From NCBI RefSeq assembly GCF_039542035.1, contig NZ_BAABHJ010000036.1, positions 1 to 12,079 on the forward strand: DNA of 12,079 nt, written 5' to 3'. The position numbers and the translations under genes are program-made. Shown here piece by piece: positions 1 to 6,368 of the stretch (its first letter is position 1; every line of letters starts with the position of its first letter). Origin of the DNA: Actinoallomurus liliacearum (lineage in GTDB: Bacteria > Actinomycetota > Actinomycetes > Streptosporangiales > Streptosporangiaceae). The notes under the pieces are model-generated. The model was given only the letters and a program-made list of their open reading frames with translations. It did not search any database and was not told where the DNA came from.

Positions 1-1442
1 AGATGACGTTCTTCGGCTACGGCGCGCTTCCGCTGCCGGCCGACGCCGGCTTCGGCGCGGGGACCGGCGGTGAGCTCGCTGAGCGGCTAGGCCGGCTGCC
101 GCACAGCCAGCTCATGGGGCTGATCGCCGAGCTGGGCGTGCAGACCACGGCCCGGACTCCGGTCGCCGGCGTGACCCACGTGACGATCGCCCAGGTGCAG
201 GAGCGGGTCGAGGAGATCGCCGCGCTGCGCGCCGAGCTGGAGTTCGGGATCGACGGCATCGTGATCAAGGCTGACGCCGCCCAGGATCAGGCGGAGGCCG
301 GGTTCTCCTCCCGGGCGCCGCGGTGGGCGATCGCCTACAAGCTCCCGGCGGTCGAGCGGATCACGCGGCTCGTCGGTGTGGAATGGAACGTCGGCCGTAC
401 CGGTGTCATCGCCCCACGGGCGGTGCTGGAGCCGGTCAAGGTGGACGGTTCCCTCATCACCTACGCCACGTTGCACAACGCCGCCGACATCGCCCGCCGA
501 GGCCTGATGATCGGCGACCATGTCACCGTCAAGAAGGCGGGCGACGTCATCCCCCGCGTCGAGGCACCGGTGGTGGGCCTGCGCACCGGCGAGGAGACAC
601 CGATCCATATCCCGCAGGTCTGCCCGGGGTGCGGCGGCCCGATCGACACCGACCAGCAGCGGTGGCGGTGCGTACAAGGCCGGGCCTGCCAGGCCGCGGC
701 GTCGGTCCGCTACGCCGTCGGCCGCGATCAGCTCGACATCGAGGGCCTCGGCGACAAGCTCATCGATCAGCTCGTGGCCGCCGGCATCGTCACCGACGTC
801 GCCGACCTGTTCACCCTCACCCGCGACCAGCTTCTCGGGCTGGACCGGATGGGAGACATCAGTACCGACAAGCTCCTGGCCGCCATCGACGCGGCCCGCG
901 CCAAGCCGTTGAACAAGGTGTTCTGCGCGCTGGGCGTGCGCGGCACCGGCCGGTCCATGTCCCGGCGCATCGCCCGCCACTTCGCGACGATGGACGCCAT
1001 CCGCGCCGCCGACGCCGACGCGTTCCAAGAGGTCGACGGCGTCGGCCCCGAACGTGCCGCGATGCTGGTCGCCGAGATCGCCGACCTCGCTCCGGTCATC
1101 GACAAGCTCATCGCCGCCGGAGTCACCATGACCGAACCGGGCGCGGCCGACCCCGCCGCAGAGCCGAGCGACGACTCCGACTCCGGTGATCACCTGCCGC
1201 TGTCCGGGAAGTCCATCGTCGTCACCGGCTCCATGACCGGGAGACTGGCCGAGTTGTCCCGCAACCAGATGAACGAACTCGTCGAACGCGCCGGGGGACG
1301 GGCGTCCTCGTCGGTCTCCGCCCGCACCAGCCTGGTCGTCGCGGGGGACAACGCCGGTTCGAAGAAGGCCAAGGCCGAGAAACTCCAGGTTCCCATCGCC
1401 ACTCCCGAGGAGTTCGCCGTTCTCGTCTCCGACTTCATCTGA
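1..1442 (+). CDS. ligA: NAD+-dependent DNA ligase, 5'-truncated by the window edge
   Basis: The product seals 3'-OH/5'-phosphate nicks using NAD+ as AMP donor. The reading frame is open to the left edge, so the gene starts outside the window; the Lys-AMP motif and the NAD-binding Ia domain are not visible. Residues counted from the codon at base 3: the end of the adenylation domain has DGIVIK (84-89, motif IV) and AYK (111-113, motif V). An OB fold follows (about 116-190, with ATLHNA and KKAGDVIPRVE), then a zinc finger with Cys207, Cys210, Cys223 and Cys229, helix-hairpin-helix repeats (about 235-370), an acidic linker and a C-terminal BRCT domain (about 396-479, VVTGS). The order matches LigA exactly. 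Local sequence is off-consensus: the zinc finger ends RACQAA where CPAQ is usual. The downstream neighbour is convergent and unrelated. It could be a second, divergent LigA copy rather than the housekeeping one; the enzyme class itself is secure. Confidence 0.95.
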   Translation, partial: MTFFGYGALPLPADAGFGAGTGGELAERLGRLPHSQLMGLIAELGVQTTARTPVAGVTHVTIAQVQERVEEIAALRAELEFGIDGIVIKADAAQDQAEAGFSSRAPRWAIAYKLPAVERITRLVGVEWNVGRTGVIAPRAVLEPVKVDGSLITYATLHNAADIARRGLMIGDHVTVKKAGDVIPRVEAPVVGLRTGEETPIHIPQVCPGCGGPIDTDQQRWRCVQGRACQAAASVRYAVGRDQLDIEGLGDKLIDQLVAAGIVTDVADLFTLTRDQLLGLDRMGDISTDKLLAAIDAARAKPLNKVFCALGVRGTGRSMSRRIARHFATMDAIRAADADAFQEVDGVGPERAAMLVAEIADLAPVIDKLIAAGVTMTEPGAADPAAEPSDDSDSGDHLPLSGKSIVVTGSMTGRLAELSRNQMNELVERAGGRASSSVSARTSLVVAGDNAGSKKAKAEKLQVPIATPEEFAVLVSDFI

Positions 1443-1452
1443 CCGGGTTCCA

Positions 1453-1475
1453 GGACGAATACCTCGACTTCGTCC
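1453..1475 (+). terminator. Possible terminator hairpin after ligA
   Basis: A perfect 7-bp inverted repeat, GGACGAA at 1453-1459 and TTCGTCC at 1469-1475, surrounds a 9-nt loop. It begins 11 bases after the ligA stop codon. No T-run follows, which is common for actinobacterial terminators. Position supports a terminator; function is inferred. Confidence 0.4.
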
Positions 1476-1591
1476 GTCGCAAGCGCGAATCTTCTCGCCG
1501 AAGCCGTTTCGATGTGTGGTCGCCGGGGCGTGGCGTGGCGCGCCCAGGTCTTTTGCGTGTCGGGGCGGTCCGGGCCGAAGCGATCAGATGC

Positions 1592-2017
1592 TCAGCCGGC
1601 GGTCGCCAGCCGTGGAGTGCGACCGGTGGCCGTGGAGAACTGGTCGACCACGCGGCCGACGATCTCGCGCAACCGGCGCGGGACGAGGTCGGCGATCTCG
1701 GTGCCCTGTGCCTCGGCCGCCTTGGCCGCGAGTGAGGACGGCCGACTGCTCCGCGCCATCCACCGCAGCCGCGAGGCGTACGGGGGTCCGGTGTGCGCGG
1801 CGATGCCCGCGATGTACTGCTGGTACCAGGCGGCATCCGCGTCGGGGTCCGGCGGCGGATCGTCGTCATCGTCGAACAGGATGCCGTAGACGCGACGCCA
1901 GGCGGCCACGCCGTCCAGCGCCGCGCGGAGCCAGCGGAACTTCGGTTCCGCCCCCCAGGCCCACGGGCACGCGGGGTCGGTGAACTCCACGACGGTCAGC
2001 GGGCCGTCCGCGGTCAT
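1592..2017 (-). CDS. DsbA-family thioredoxin-fold protein, short at the C-terminus
   Basis: This 141-residue protein opens with a beta strand and the active-site region FTDPACPWAWG (near residues 12-22), the signature of the DsbA/FrnE-like oxidoreductase family. The motif reads C-P-W-A, so the second redox cysteine is missing and a dithiol exchange role is doubtful. A helical insertion follows with an Asp/Pro-rich loop (DDDDDPPPDPDAD) and the stretch AAKAAEAQG, also typical of the family. It then stops soon after the RRLRE helix; relatives usually run past 200 residues and include the closing half of the thioredoxin fold. I see no remnant of that half in 1443-1591, so the gene is either decayed or a real short form. 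The ATG at 2017 overlaps the stop of the upstream cupin gene as ATGA, so I preferred it over the in-frame GTG at 2038. No signal peptide is visible. Confidence 0.7.
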   Translation of the reverse strand: MTADGPLTVVEFTDPACPWAWGAEPKFRWLRAALDGVAAWRRVYGILFDDDDDPPPDPDADAAWYQQYIAGIAAHTGPPYASRLRWMARSSRPSSLAAKAAEAQGTEIADLVPRRLREIVGRVVDQFSTATGRTPRLATAG

Positions 2018-2436
2018 GATCGGTCGACCGGCGACCACAGACTGGGCAGGTTCACCACGACGCCCTCCTGGCTGCTGCGCGAGATGACGACGACCGCCTC
2101 GGCGTCGCCGGGGTTCTCCTCGCGGTGCGGAGCGTACGGCGGAACGAAGACGAAGTCGCCGGGCTCGGTCTCCAGGCGTACCTCGGTGTCACCATCGGCG
2201 AAGACGAACACCGGGTTGCCGGACACGACGTAGATCGAGGTCTCCGTGTCGCCGTGGTGGTGGTCACCGGAGCTGGTGGCGGGCGCCACCAGGGTCTTGC
2301 CCGTCCAGAGCTTCGACGAGCCGACCGTCTTGCCGGAGATCGCCTCCAGCCGGGTCATGCCCGTGGTCTGACCGGTGTCCCCGGTCAGCTGCGCGCCGCG
2401 GATGTGCCGCAGCTCGCCGTGCCAGTCGTCCGCCAT
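2014..2436 (-). CDS. Small single-domain cupin protein
   Basis: This 140-residue protein is one beta-barrel cupin domain. Cupin motif 1 holds His59, His61 and Glu65 (GDHHHGDTE, then a conserved Gly at 73). Motif 2 is G93-DFVFVPPYAPH104-REEN. The two His plus Glu and the later His are the usual metal ligands. Substrate cannot be read from the sequence; small cupins of this size include isomerases, dioxygenase-like enzymes and sugar- or effector-binding proteins. It is probably cytosolic, since no signal peptide is visible. It overlaps the downstream DsbA-like gene by ATGA, so the two are almost certainly co-translated. A GGGAG Shine-Dalgarno-like sequence lies 8 nt upstream of the ATG. An AT-rich promoter/operator-like zone lies just upstream (2457-2480). 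Confidence 0.85.
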   Translation of the reverse strand: MADDWHGELRHIRGAQLTGDTGQTTGMTRLEAISGKTVGSSKLWTGKTLVAPATSSGDHHHGDTETSIYVVSGNPVFVFADGDTEVRLETEPGDFVFVPPYAPHREENPGDAEAVVVISRSSQEGVVVNLPSLWSPVDRS

Positions 2437-2456
2437 CAGGAAACTCCCATCGCTCT

Positions 2457-2480
2457 TACCAAATTAGCCCCCTTTAGGTA
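2457..2480 (-). promoter_or_regulatory. AT-rich imperfect inverted repeat upstream of the cupin gene
   Basis: TACCAAA (2457-2463) and TTTAGGTA (2473-2480) form an inverted repeat with one bulged base around an AT/C-rich centre. The element stands out in GC-rich surroundings and sits 21 bases before the cupin start. Read on the minus strand it holds -10-like sequences such as TAATTT. It could be a promoter with an overlapping operator; no protein can be assigned to it. Confidence 0.4.
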
Positions 2481-2531
2481 TCCATTGCGGCGAGCCGTCG
2501 GCCCGGCTCCCGGCGAGGTGATCGCGTCATG

Positions 2532-2559
2532 ACCGCCGGCGGCTTCGGCGGCCGGTGGT
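2532..2559 (-). terminator. Hairpin terminator of the metXY operon
   Basis: ACCGCCGGC (2532-2540) and GCCGGTGGT (2551-2559) form a 9-bp stem with one mismatch and a 10-nt loop containing TTCG. It lies 31 bases past the stop of the CoA-binding gene, between the met operon and the separately promoted cupin gene, which fits a factor-independent terminator without a U-tract. Confidence 0.5.
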
Positions 2560-2590
2560 CGGCATGCCGCGGAAGGATCAGTGTCGTCGG

Positions 2591-3073
2591 CTACTGGATT
2601 CCGGTACGGACCGACGTGATGCGCTGCGTGTTGAAGCCGAGCCAGTGCATCCGGCCCAAGTAGCGTGCGTGCTCGATCTTGAGACAGCGGTCCATGATCA
2701 CGGTCACGCCGCCGTCCTCCGCGATCCGCGCGCCCTCCTCGTTGACCACACCGAACTGGCACCAGAGCGTGCCGGCGCCGATCGCCACGGCCTCCCGCGC
2801 GATCCCCGGCAGTGCGTCCGGCGCGCGGAAGACGTTCACGACGTCCACCGGCACGGGAACGTCGGACAGGCTCGCATGGCACGTCTCTCCGAGGATCCGT
2901 GTCTCGCGGGGATTCACGGGGATCACGCGGTAGCCGTGCCGCTTGAGGTAGTAGCCGACGAAGTAGCTGGCCCGCAGCTCGTTGCTCGAGAGCCCCACGA
3001 TGGCGATCGTCCTGGCCGTGTGGAGAACGCGCTGGATCGCCGAGGCGTCCTGGTACCGCGCGAGCTCGTTCAT
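2591..3073 (-). CDS. CoA-binding domain protein, YccU-like
   Basis: This 160-residue protein is a single Rossmann-type CoA-binding domain (CoA_binding_2 family). Features are the first strand and nucleotide loop IAIVGLS (23-29), the second strand ending IPVNP (51-55), VDVVNVFR (76-83), the TLWCQFGVVNEEG region (102-114) and a late CLKIEH (130-135). Family members resemble the CoA-binding part of succinyl-CoA synthetase alpha but have no known catalytic role. The ATG at 3073 has an outstanding Shine-Dalgarno, AAGGAGG, only 4 nt upstream. A longer in-frame start at 3178 would overlap metY and gives an Arg-rich, implausible extension. The ATG also overlaps the stop of the upstream mini-ORF as ATGA. 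As the last gene of the metX-metY operon it may sense or bind an acyl-CoA used in methionine synthesis; that role is inference from context. Confidence 0.85.
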   Translation of the reverse strand: MNELARYQDASAIQRVLHTARTIAIVGLSSNELRASYFVGYYLKRHGYRVIPVNPRETRILGETCHASLSDVPVPVDVVNVFRAPDALPGIAREAVAIGAGTLWCQFGVVNEEGARIAEDGGVTVIMDRCLKIEHARYLGRMHWLGFNTQRITSVRTGIQ

Positions 3074-3141
3074 GAGACCTCCTTCGTCGGCCCCATGACC
3101 AAGGTGCTGTGCTTGTCGATTCCCTCGCTTCGCTCGTTCAT
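3070..3141 (-). CDS. 23-codon mini-ORF coupled between metY and the CoA-binding gene
   Basis: The ATG at 3141 overlaps the metY stop (ATGA at 3141-3138), and the TGA at 3072-3070 overlaps the start of the CoA-binding gene (again ATGA). The peptide begins MNERSEGIDKHSTLV and ends GPTKEVS. The last codons contain the AAGGAGG that serves the next gene. No domain or hydrophobic segment is present. The most likely role is to carry ribosomes from metY to the downstream start rather than to make a working peptide. The opening codons contain a GAGCGAAGCGAG repeat (see the repeat entry), so the ORF may have arisen from a repeat insertion. Translation is plausible from the overlaps but unproven. Confidence 0.4.
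   Translation of the reverse strand: MNERSEGIDKHSTLVMGPTKEVS
3124..3136. repeat. Short GAGCGAAGCGAG-type repeat
   Basis: On the minus strand the bases read CGAGCGAAGCGAG, containing a tandem AGCGA-AGCGA; on the + strand this is TCGCT twice. From memory, motifs of this kind recur at gene ends and in intergenic spaces of filamentous actinobacteria. Only one copy is visible here, so calling it a dispersed repeat rests on that recollection. Confidence 0.3.
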
Positions 3142-4475
3142 GGTGTCGCCCCCTTCTTTCCCGTCGCCGCGGTGACATGTGTGAAACCCTGCTCCAGGTC
3201 CCAGATCAGATCGTCGACGGATTCGGTGCCGACCGACAGGCGCACCGTGCCCGGCCCGACGCCCGCGGCGCGTAGCTCGTCGTCGCCGAGCTGCCGGTGC
3301 GTCGTGCTAGCGGGGTGGATGACCAGGCTCTTGGCATCGCCGACGTTCGCCAGGTGAGACCAGAGCGTCAGGCCGCGGATGAGGGCCGTCCCGCCGGTCC
3401 GGCCGCCGGCGCAGTCGAACGAGAAGACCGCGCCGGCGCCGTGCGGCAGGTACTTGTCCACGAGCGGCCGGTATCGGCTCGCCGACAGGCCGGGATACGT
3501 CACGTTCGACGCCAGCTCGTGCGACTCCAGGAACGCCGCGACCGCCCGGGCGTTCTCGACATGGCGTTCCATCCGCAGCGACAGCGTCTCGAGCCCCTGC
3601 AGGAACAGGAAGGCGTTGAACGGCGCGAGCGCCGCACCGAGATCGCGCAGCGTCTCGGCCCGGAGCTTCATCAGATAGCCGTACGTCCCGAACGTCTCGT
3701 GGAACCGCAGGCCGTGGTAGGCCGGTGACGGGTCCGCGATCACGGGGAACCGGCCGTTGGACCAGTCGAACGTGCCGGCCTCGACGACGACGCCGCCGAT
3801 GCTCGTGCCGTGGCCGCCGATGAACTTGGTCGCCGAGTGGATCACGATGTCGGCGCCCCATTCGATCGGGCGGCAGAGGTACGGCGTCGCGAACGTGTTG
3901 TCCACGATCAGCGGCAGGTCGTGCTCGTGCGCGACGGCCGCCACGGTCTCGATGTCGAGCACGTTTCCGGCGGGGTTGCCGATGGTCTCGCCGAAGAACG
4001 CCTTCGTGTTCGGGCGGACCGCGTGCCGCCAGGCGTCCGGATCGTCGGGATCGACCCACGTCAGCTCCACGCTCATCTTGCGCAGCAGGTGCTTGAGCTG
4101 GTTCACCGTGCCGCCGTAGAGCGCCGACGAGGAGACGACGTGGTCGCCCGGCTGGAGCAGTGTGAAGAGCGCGGCCGCCTGCGCGGCGATGCCGCTGGCG
4201 AACGCCACCGCGCCGCAGCCGCCCTCGAGGTTGGCCACGCGTTCCTCGAACACCGCGACGGTCGGGTTCATGATCCGGGAGTAGGTGTTCCCGTACTCCT
4301 GCAGGTTGAAGTACGCCGCCGCGGACTCGGGATCTTCGAACACGTAGCTGGTCGTCTGGAAGATCGGCACCGCACGCGCGCCCGTGTTCGGGTCGGGCCG
4401 TTGCCCGGCGTGCAACTGCCGTGTCTCGAACCCGAACGCGCGGGCCTCTTCGGTACGGGAGGGGTTGTCGGTCAC
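3138..4475 (-). CDS. metY: O-acetylhomoserine sulfhydrylase (aminocarboxypropyltransferase)
   Basis: This PLP enzyme replaces the acyl group of O-acetylhomoserine with sulfide, giving L-homocysteine in the cytosol. The 445-residue protein shows the Cys/Met-metabolism PLP fold. The N-terminus has FETRQLHAG, then YSRIMNP (65-71) whose Tyr and Arg contact PLP phosphate, SGIAAQ (94-99), SSALYGGT (116-123) and VDNTFATP (191-198) with the Asp that binds the pyridine nitrogen. HSATKFIGGHGT follows with Lys217 as the Schiff-base lysine, and the C-terminal domain has RLSVGTES. Length and motif order fit MetY rather than the shorter cystathionine gamma-synthase group. The start is GTG at 4475, with AGGAAGAG a few bases upstream inside the 19-bp gap after metX. 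Its stop overlaps the ATG of the mini-ORF. Some relatives also accept O-acetylserine, which the sequence cannot exclude. Confidence 0.93.
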   Translation of the reverse strand: MTDNPSRTEEARAFGFETRQLHAGQRPDPNTGARAVPIFQTTSYVFEDPESAAAYFNLQEYGNTYSRIMNPTVAVFEERVANLEGGCGAVAFASGIAAQAAALFTLLQPGDHVVSSSALYGGTVNQLKHLLRKMSVELTWVDPDDPDAWRHAVRPNTKAFFGETIGNPAGNVLDIETVAAVAHEHDLPLIVDNTFATPYLCRPIEWGADIVIHSATKFIGGHGTSIGGVVVEAGTFDWSNGRFPVIADPSPAYHGLRFHETFGTYGYLMKLRAETLRDLGAALAPFNAFLFLQGLETLSLRMERHVENARAVAAFLESHELASNVTYPGLSASRYRPLVDKYLPHGAGAVFSFDCAGGRTGGTALIRGLTLWSHLANVGDAKSLVIHPASTTHRQLGDDELRAAGVGPGTVRLSVGTESVDDLIWDLEQGFTHVTAATGKKGATP

Positions 4476-4494
4476 GAAGGTCTCTTCCTGGACG

Positions 4495-5721
4495 TCATCC
4501 GGCCCCGCCTTCGGCCGGACGGTGATTGCTCAAGAATCGGCGGATGATGGGCGTCTGCCGCGCTTCTTCCAGAAGGAAGCAGTCGTGGCCGTACGGTGCG
4601 TCGATCACATGGAACTCGACCGGCCTGCCGAGAGCGCGAAGCGCCTCCTCGATCTCCCTCGACGCGGACGGCGGGTACAGCCAGTCGGAGCTGAACGCGA
4701 TCAGCAGGGTCCGTGCCGAGACGCCGTCGAGCGCCCGGACGAGCGATCCGCCGCCGTACTGGCGCGCGAGGTCGAAATAGGTCAGCGCGCGTGAGGTGTA
4801 GAGGTAGGTGTTGGCGTCGAAGCGCTTGACGAACGATCCGGCCTGGTGGCGCAGGTAGCTCTCGACCGAGAACTCCGCGTCGGTGATCGTGTAGCGGATG
4901 TCGTCGGCGACCTGCAGCCGCCGGCCGAACTTGGCACCCAGCGCCGATGCGGACAGGTACGTGACGTGGCCGACCATCCGCGCCACGCCCATGCCGGCAT
5001 CGGGCGCGCGGTCCGTTCCGTAGTACCGGCCGCCCTGCCAGGCCGGGTCGCGCATGATCGCCTCACGCGCGATCGCGTTCCAGGCGACGCCCTGTGGTTG
5101 GAGGGCGTGCGTGCTGGCGATCGCCACGACGGCGTCGACCTGGTCGGGGAACAGGATCGCCCACTCCAACGCCTGCATGCCGCCGAGCGAGCCTCCGGCC
5201 ACCGCCGCGAGCCGCTCGATGCCGAGCGCGTCGAGGAACGCGCGCTGGGTGCGCACCATGTCCGCGACGGTGATCACGGGGAAGTCCGGCCCGTACGGCC
5301 GGCCCGTCGCCGGATCCGCGGACGACGGACCCGTCGTCCCGCTGCATCCGCCGAGCAGGTTCGTGGAGACGACGAAGAAACGGTCGGTGTCGAACGCCTT
5401 GCCGGAACCGATCATCCCGTCCCACCAGCCGAGCCCCTTCACGGCCGAGCCGTCGCGATCCTCGGCCCCGAATCCGTCGCGCGTGCTCTCCTCGGGCGGC
5501 GCCTTCGCGAAACCCGCCGCGTGGGCGTCACCGCTGAGCGCGTGGCACACCAGGACGACGTTGTCGCGCCGAGGGGACAGGACGCCGTAGGTCTCGTACG
5601 CCACGCGAACCGGGTGCAGCTCCCGCCCGCAGTCGAGTCGCACCGGCTCCGGCAGGTCGAGGTACCGCGTCTCGACCGTGCCGGCCGACCCGGCCGCGAG
5701 CGTGGAAACCGATTTCGTCAC
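4495..5721 (-). CDS. metX: Homoserine O-acyltransferase (MetX family)
   Basis: MetX is an alpha/beta-hydrolase-fold enzyme that transfers an acyl group from acyl-CoA to homoserine, the first committed step of methionine synthesis. Counting from the ATG at 5769, the product is 424 residues with nucleophile Ser194 in AGGSLGGMQ, Asp362 (FSSDWLYPP) and His395 (APYGHDCF) as triad. HALSGDAHAAG, GWWDGMIGSGKAFDTDR and GGCSGTTGPSS are family signatures. The GWWD type resembles proteobacterial-style MetX more than the short actinobacterial one I remember, so acetyl- versus succinyl-CoA use is not settled. I prefer the GTG at 5721 (408 residues). The codons between 5769 and 5721 include AAT, ACA, GTA and ATA, rare in this genome, and contain TTGACA, so that stretch looks like promoter. 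Neither start has a Shine-Dalgarno. It is the first gene of the operon, 19 bp before metY, which uses its product. Confidence 0.9.
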   Translation of the reverse strand: MTKSVSTLAAGSAGTVETRYLDLPEPVRLDCGRELHPVRVAYETYGVLSPRRDNVVLVCHALSGDAHAAGFAKAPPEESTRDGFGAEDRDGSAVKGLGWWDGMIGSGKAFDTDRFFVVSTNLLGGCSGTTGPSSADPATGRPYGPDFPVITVADMVRTQRAFLDALGIERLAAVAGGSLGGMQALEWAILFPDQVDAVVAIASTHALQPQGVAWNAIAREAIMRDPAWQGGRYYGTDRAPDAGMGVARMVGHVTYLSASALGAKFGRRLQVADDIRYTITDAEFSVESYLRHQAGSFVKRFDANTYLYTSRALTYFDLARQYGGGSLVRALDGVSARTLLIAFSSDWLYPPSASREIEEALRALGRPVEFHVIDAPYGHDCFLLEEARQTPIIRRFLSNHRPAEGGAG

Positions 5722-5728
5722 AGGGGCT

Positions 5729-5759
5729 ATGGTGCCCGTTACTGTCGGTGTATTGTCAA
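5729..5759 (-). promoter_or_regulatory. Candidate metX promoter
   Basis: On the minus strand a perfect TTGACA (5759-5754) is followed after 19 bases by CACCAT (5734-5729), a weak -10 that keeps A at position 2 and T at position 6. Seven bases later comes the GTG at 5721, so transcription might begin at the start codon and give a leaderless mRNA. The divergent osmC gene begins at 5809, so 5722-5808 must carry both promoters. The -35 is convincing, the -10 is not. Confidence 0.4.
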
Positions 5760-5808
5760 GCGAACCCATCGGGAATGTGAGTAATCCGACGAGAGGGCAT
5801 CATCGAAC

Positions 5809-6357
5809 ATGACCACGGTCGCTAACGGAGTCAACGTGCAGGCGCTGCTGGAGGCACGCGACGCGCTGAAGGGCGCTCCCGAGGCCGCCCAGTTCACCTG
5901 GCGGGCCTCCTCCAAGTGGCAGGACGGCGTCCACAGCACCACGACGGTCCGCGACTTCTTCGGCCTCGGACAGGAGCAGAGCCACAAGGCCGAGTCGGTG
6001 TTCGAAGCCGACCACCCCGCGGTCTTCGCGGCCGAGGACAACGGCATCACGCCGATCGAGTACCTCCTCGTCGGCCTGGCGGCCTGCCTGACGGCGGGCG
6101 TGGCGTCCGTCGCGCAGAACCGCGGCATCCAGCTCCGCTCGGTCGAGTCGACGGTCGAGGGCAAGCACGACATTCGCGGGATCCTCGGCGCCGACAGCGA
6201 CGTCCGTAACGGCTTCACCGACGTCAAGGTGACGTTCACCATCGACGCGGACGCCTCCAGGCAGGAGATCGAAGCGCTGGTGGCCCAGTCCCAGAAGCGC
6301 TCCGCAGTGTTCGATGCTCTGACGAACCCCACGGACGTCACCGTCGACGTCGCCTGA
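5809..6357 (+). CDS. OsmC-family thiol-peroxidase-like protein
   Basis: OsmC/Ohr proteins reduce organic hydroperoxides or act on related thiol chemistry in the cytosol. This 182-residue protein has the OsmC alpha/beta fold: an N-terminal strand region (FTWRASSKW), then DNGITPIEYLLVGLAACLTAG with the conserved helix and Cys93, then central strands (LRSVESTVEG and FTDVKVTFTIDADAS) and a C-terminal KRSAVFDALTNPTDV. In true peroxidases a second cysteine lies in that last motif; here it is Ser165, so a classic two-cysteine peroxidase cycle is unlikely. Many actinobacterial OsmC-like proteins share this and have unknown substrates. GAGAGGG at 5791-5797 is the ribosome-binding site, 11 nt from the ATG. 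Its stop is 11 bp before the flavoprotein, with that gene's Shine-Dalgarno overlapping it, so the two are probably co-transcribed and coupled. Confidence 0.88.
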   Translation: MTTVANGVNVQALLEARDALKGAPEAAQFTWRASSKWQDGVHSTTTVRDFFGLGQEQSHKAESVFEADHPAVFAAEDNGITPIEYLLVGLAACLTAGVASVAQNRGIQLRSVESTVEGKHDIRGILGADSDVRNGFTDVKVTFTIDADASRQEIEALVAQSQKRSAVFDALTNPTDVTVDVA

Positions 6358-6361
6358 GGGG
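6356..6361 (+). promoter_or_regulatory. Ribosome-binding site that fixes an ATC start
   Basis: GAGGGG overlaps the osmC stop codon (TGAGGGG) and is followed by exactly 7 bases and then ATC at 6369, an ideal Shine-Dalgarno distance. No ATG, GTG or TTG occurs in the flavoprotein frame between 6303 and 6588, so this site points to the ATC. Confidence 0.6.
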
Positions 6362-6368
6362 TCCCACC

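Noticed and set aside
87..1193. 368-codon minus-strand frame opposite ligA
   Set aside because: It has no family motifs and only mirrors the codon bias of ligA, whose domains are unmistakable.
4846..5784. 312-codon plus-strand frame opposite metX
   Set aside because: Arg/His/Val-rich shadow of metX with no recognisable domain or ribosome-binding site.
5722..5808. SAM riboswitch upstream of metX
   Set aside because: The gap to the divergent osmC is too short and no conserved riboswitch stems are visible.
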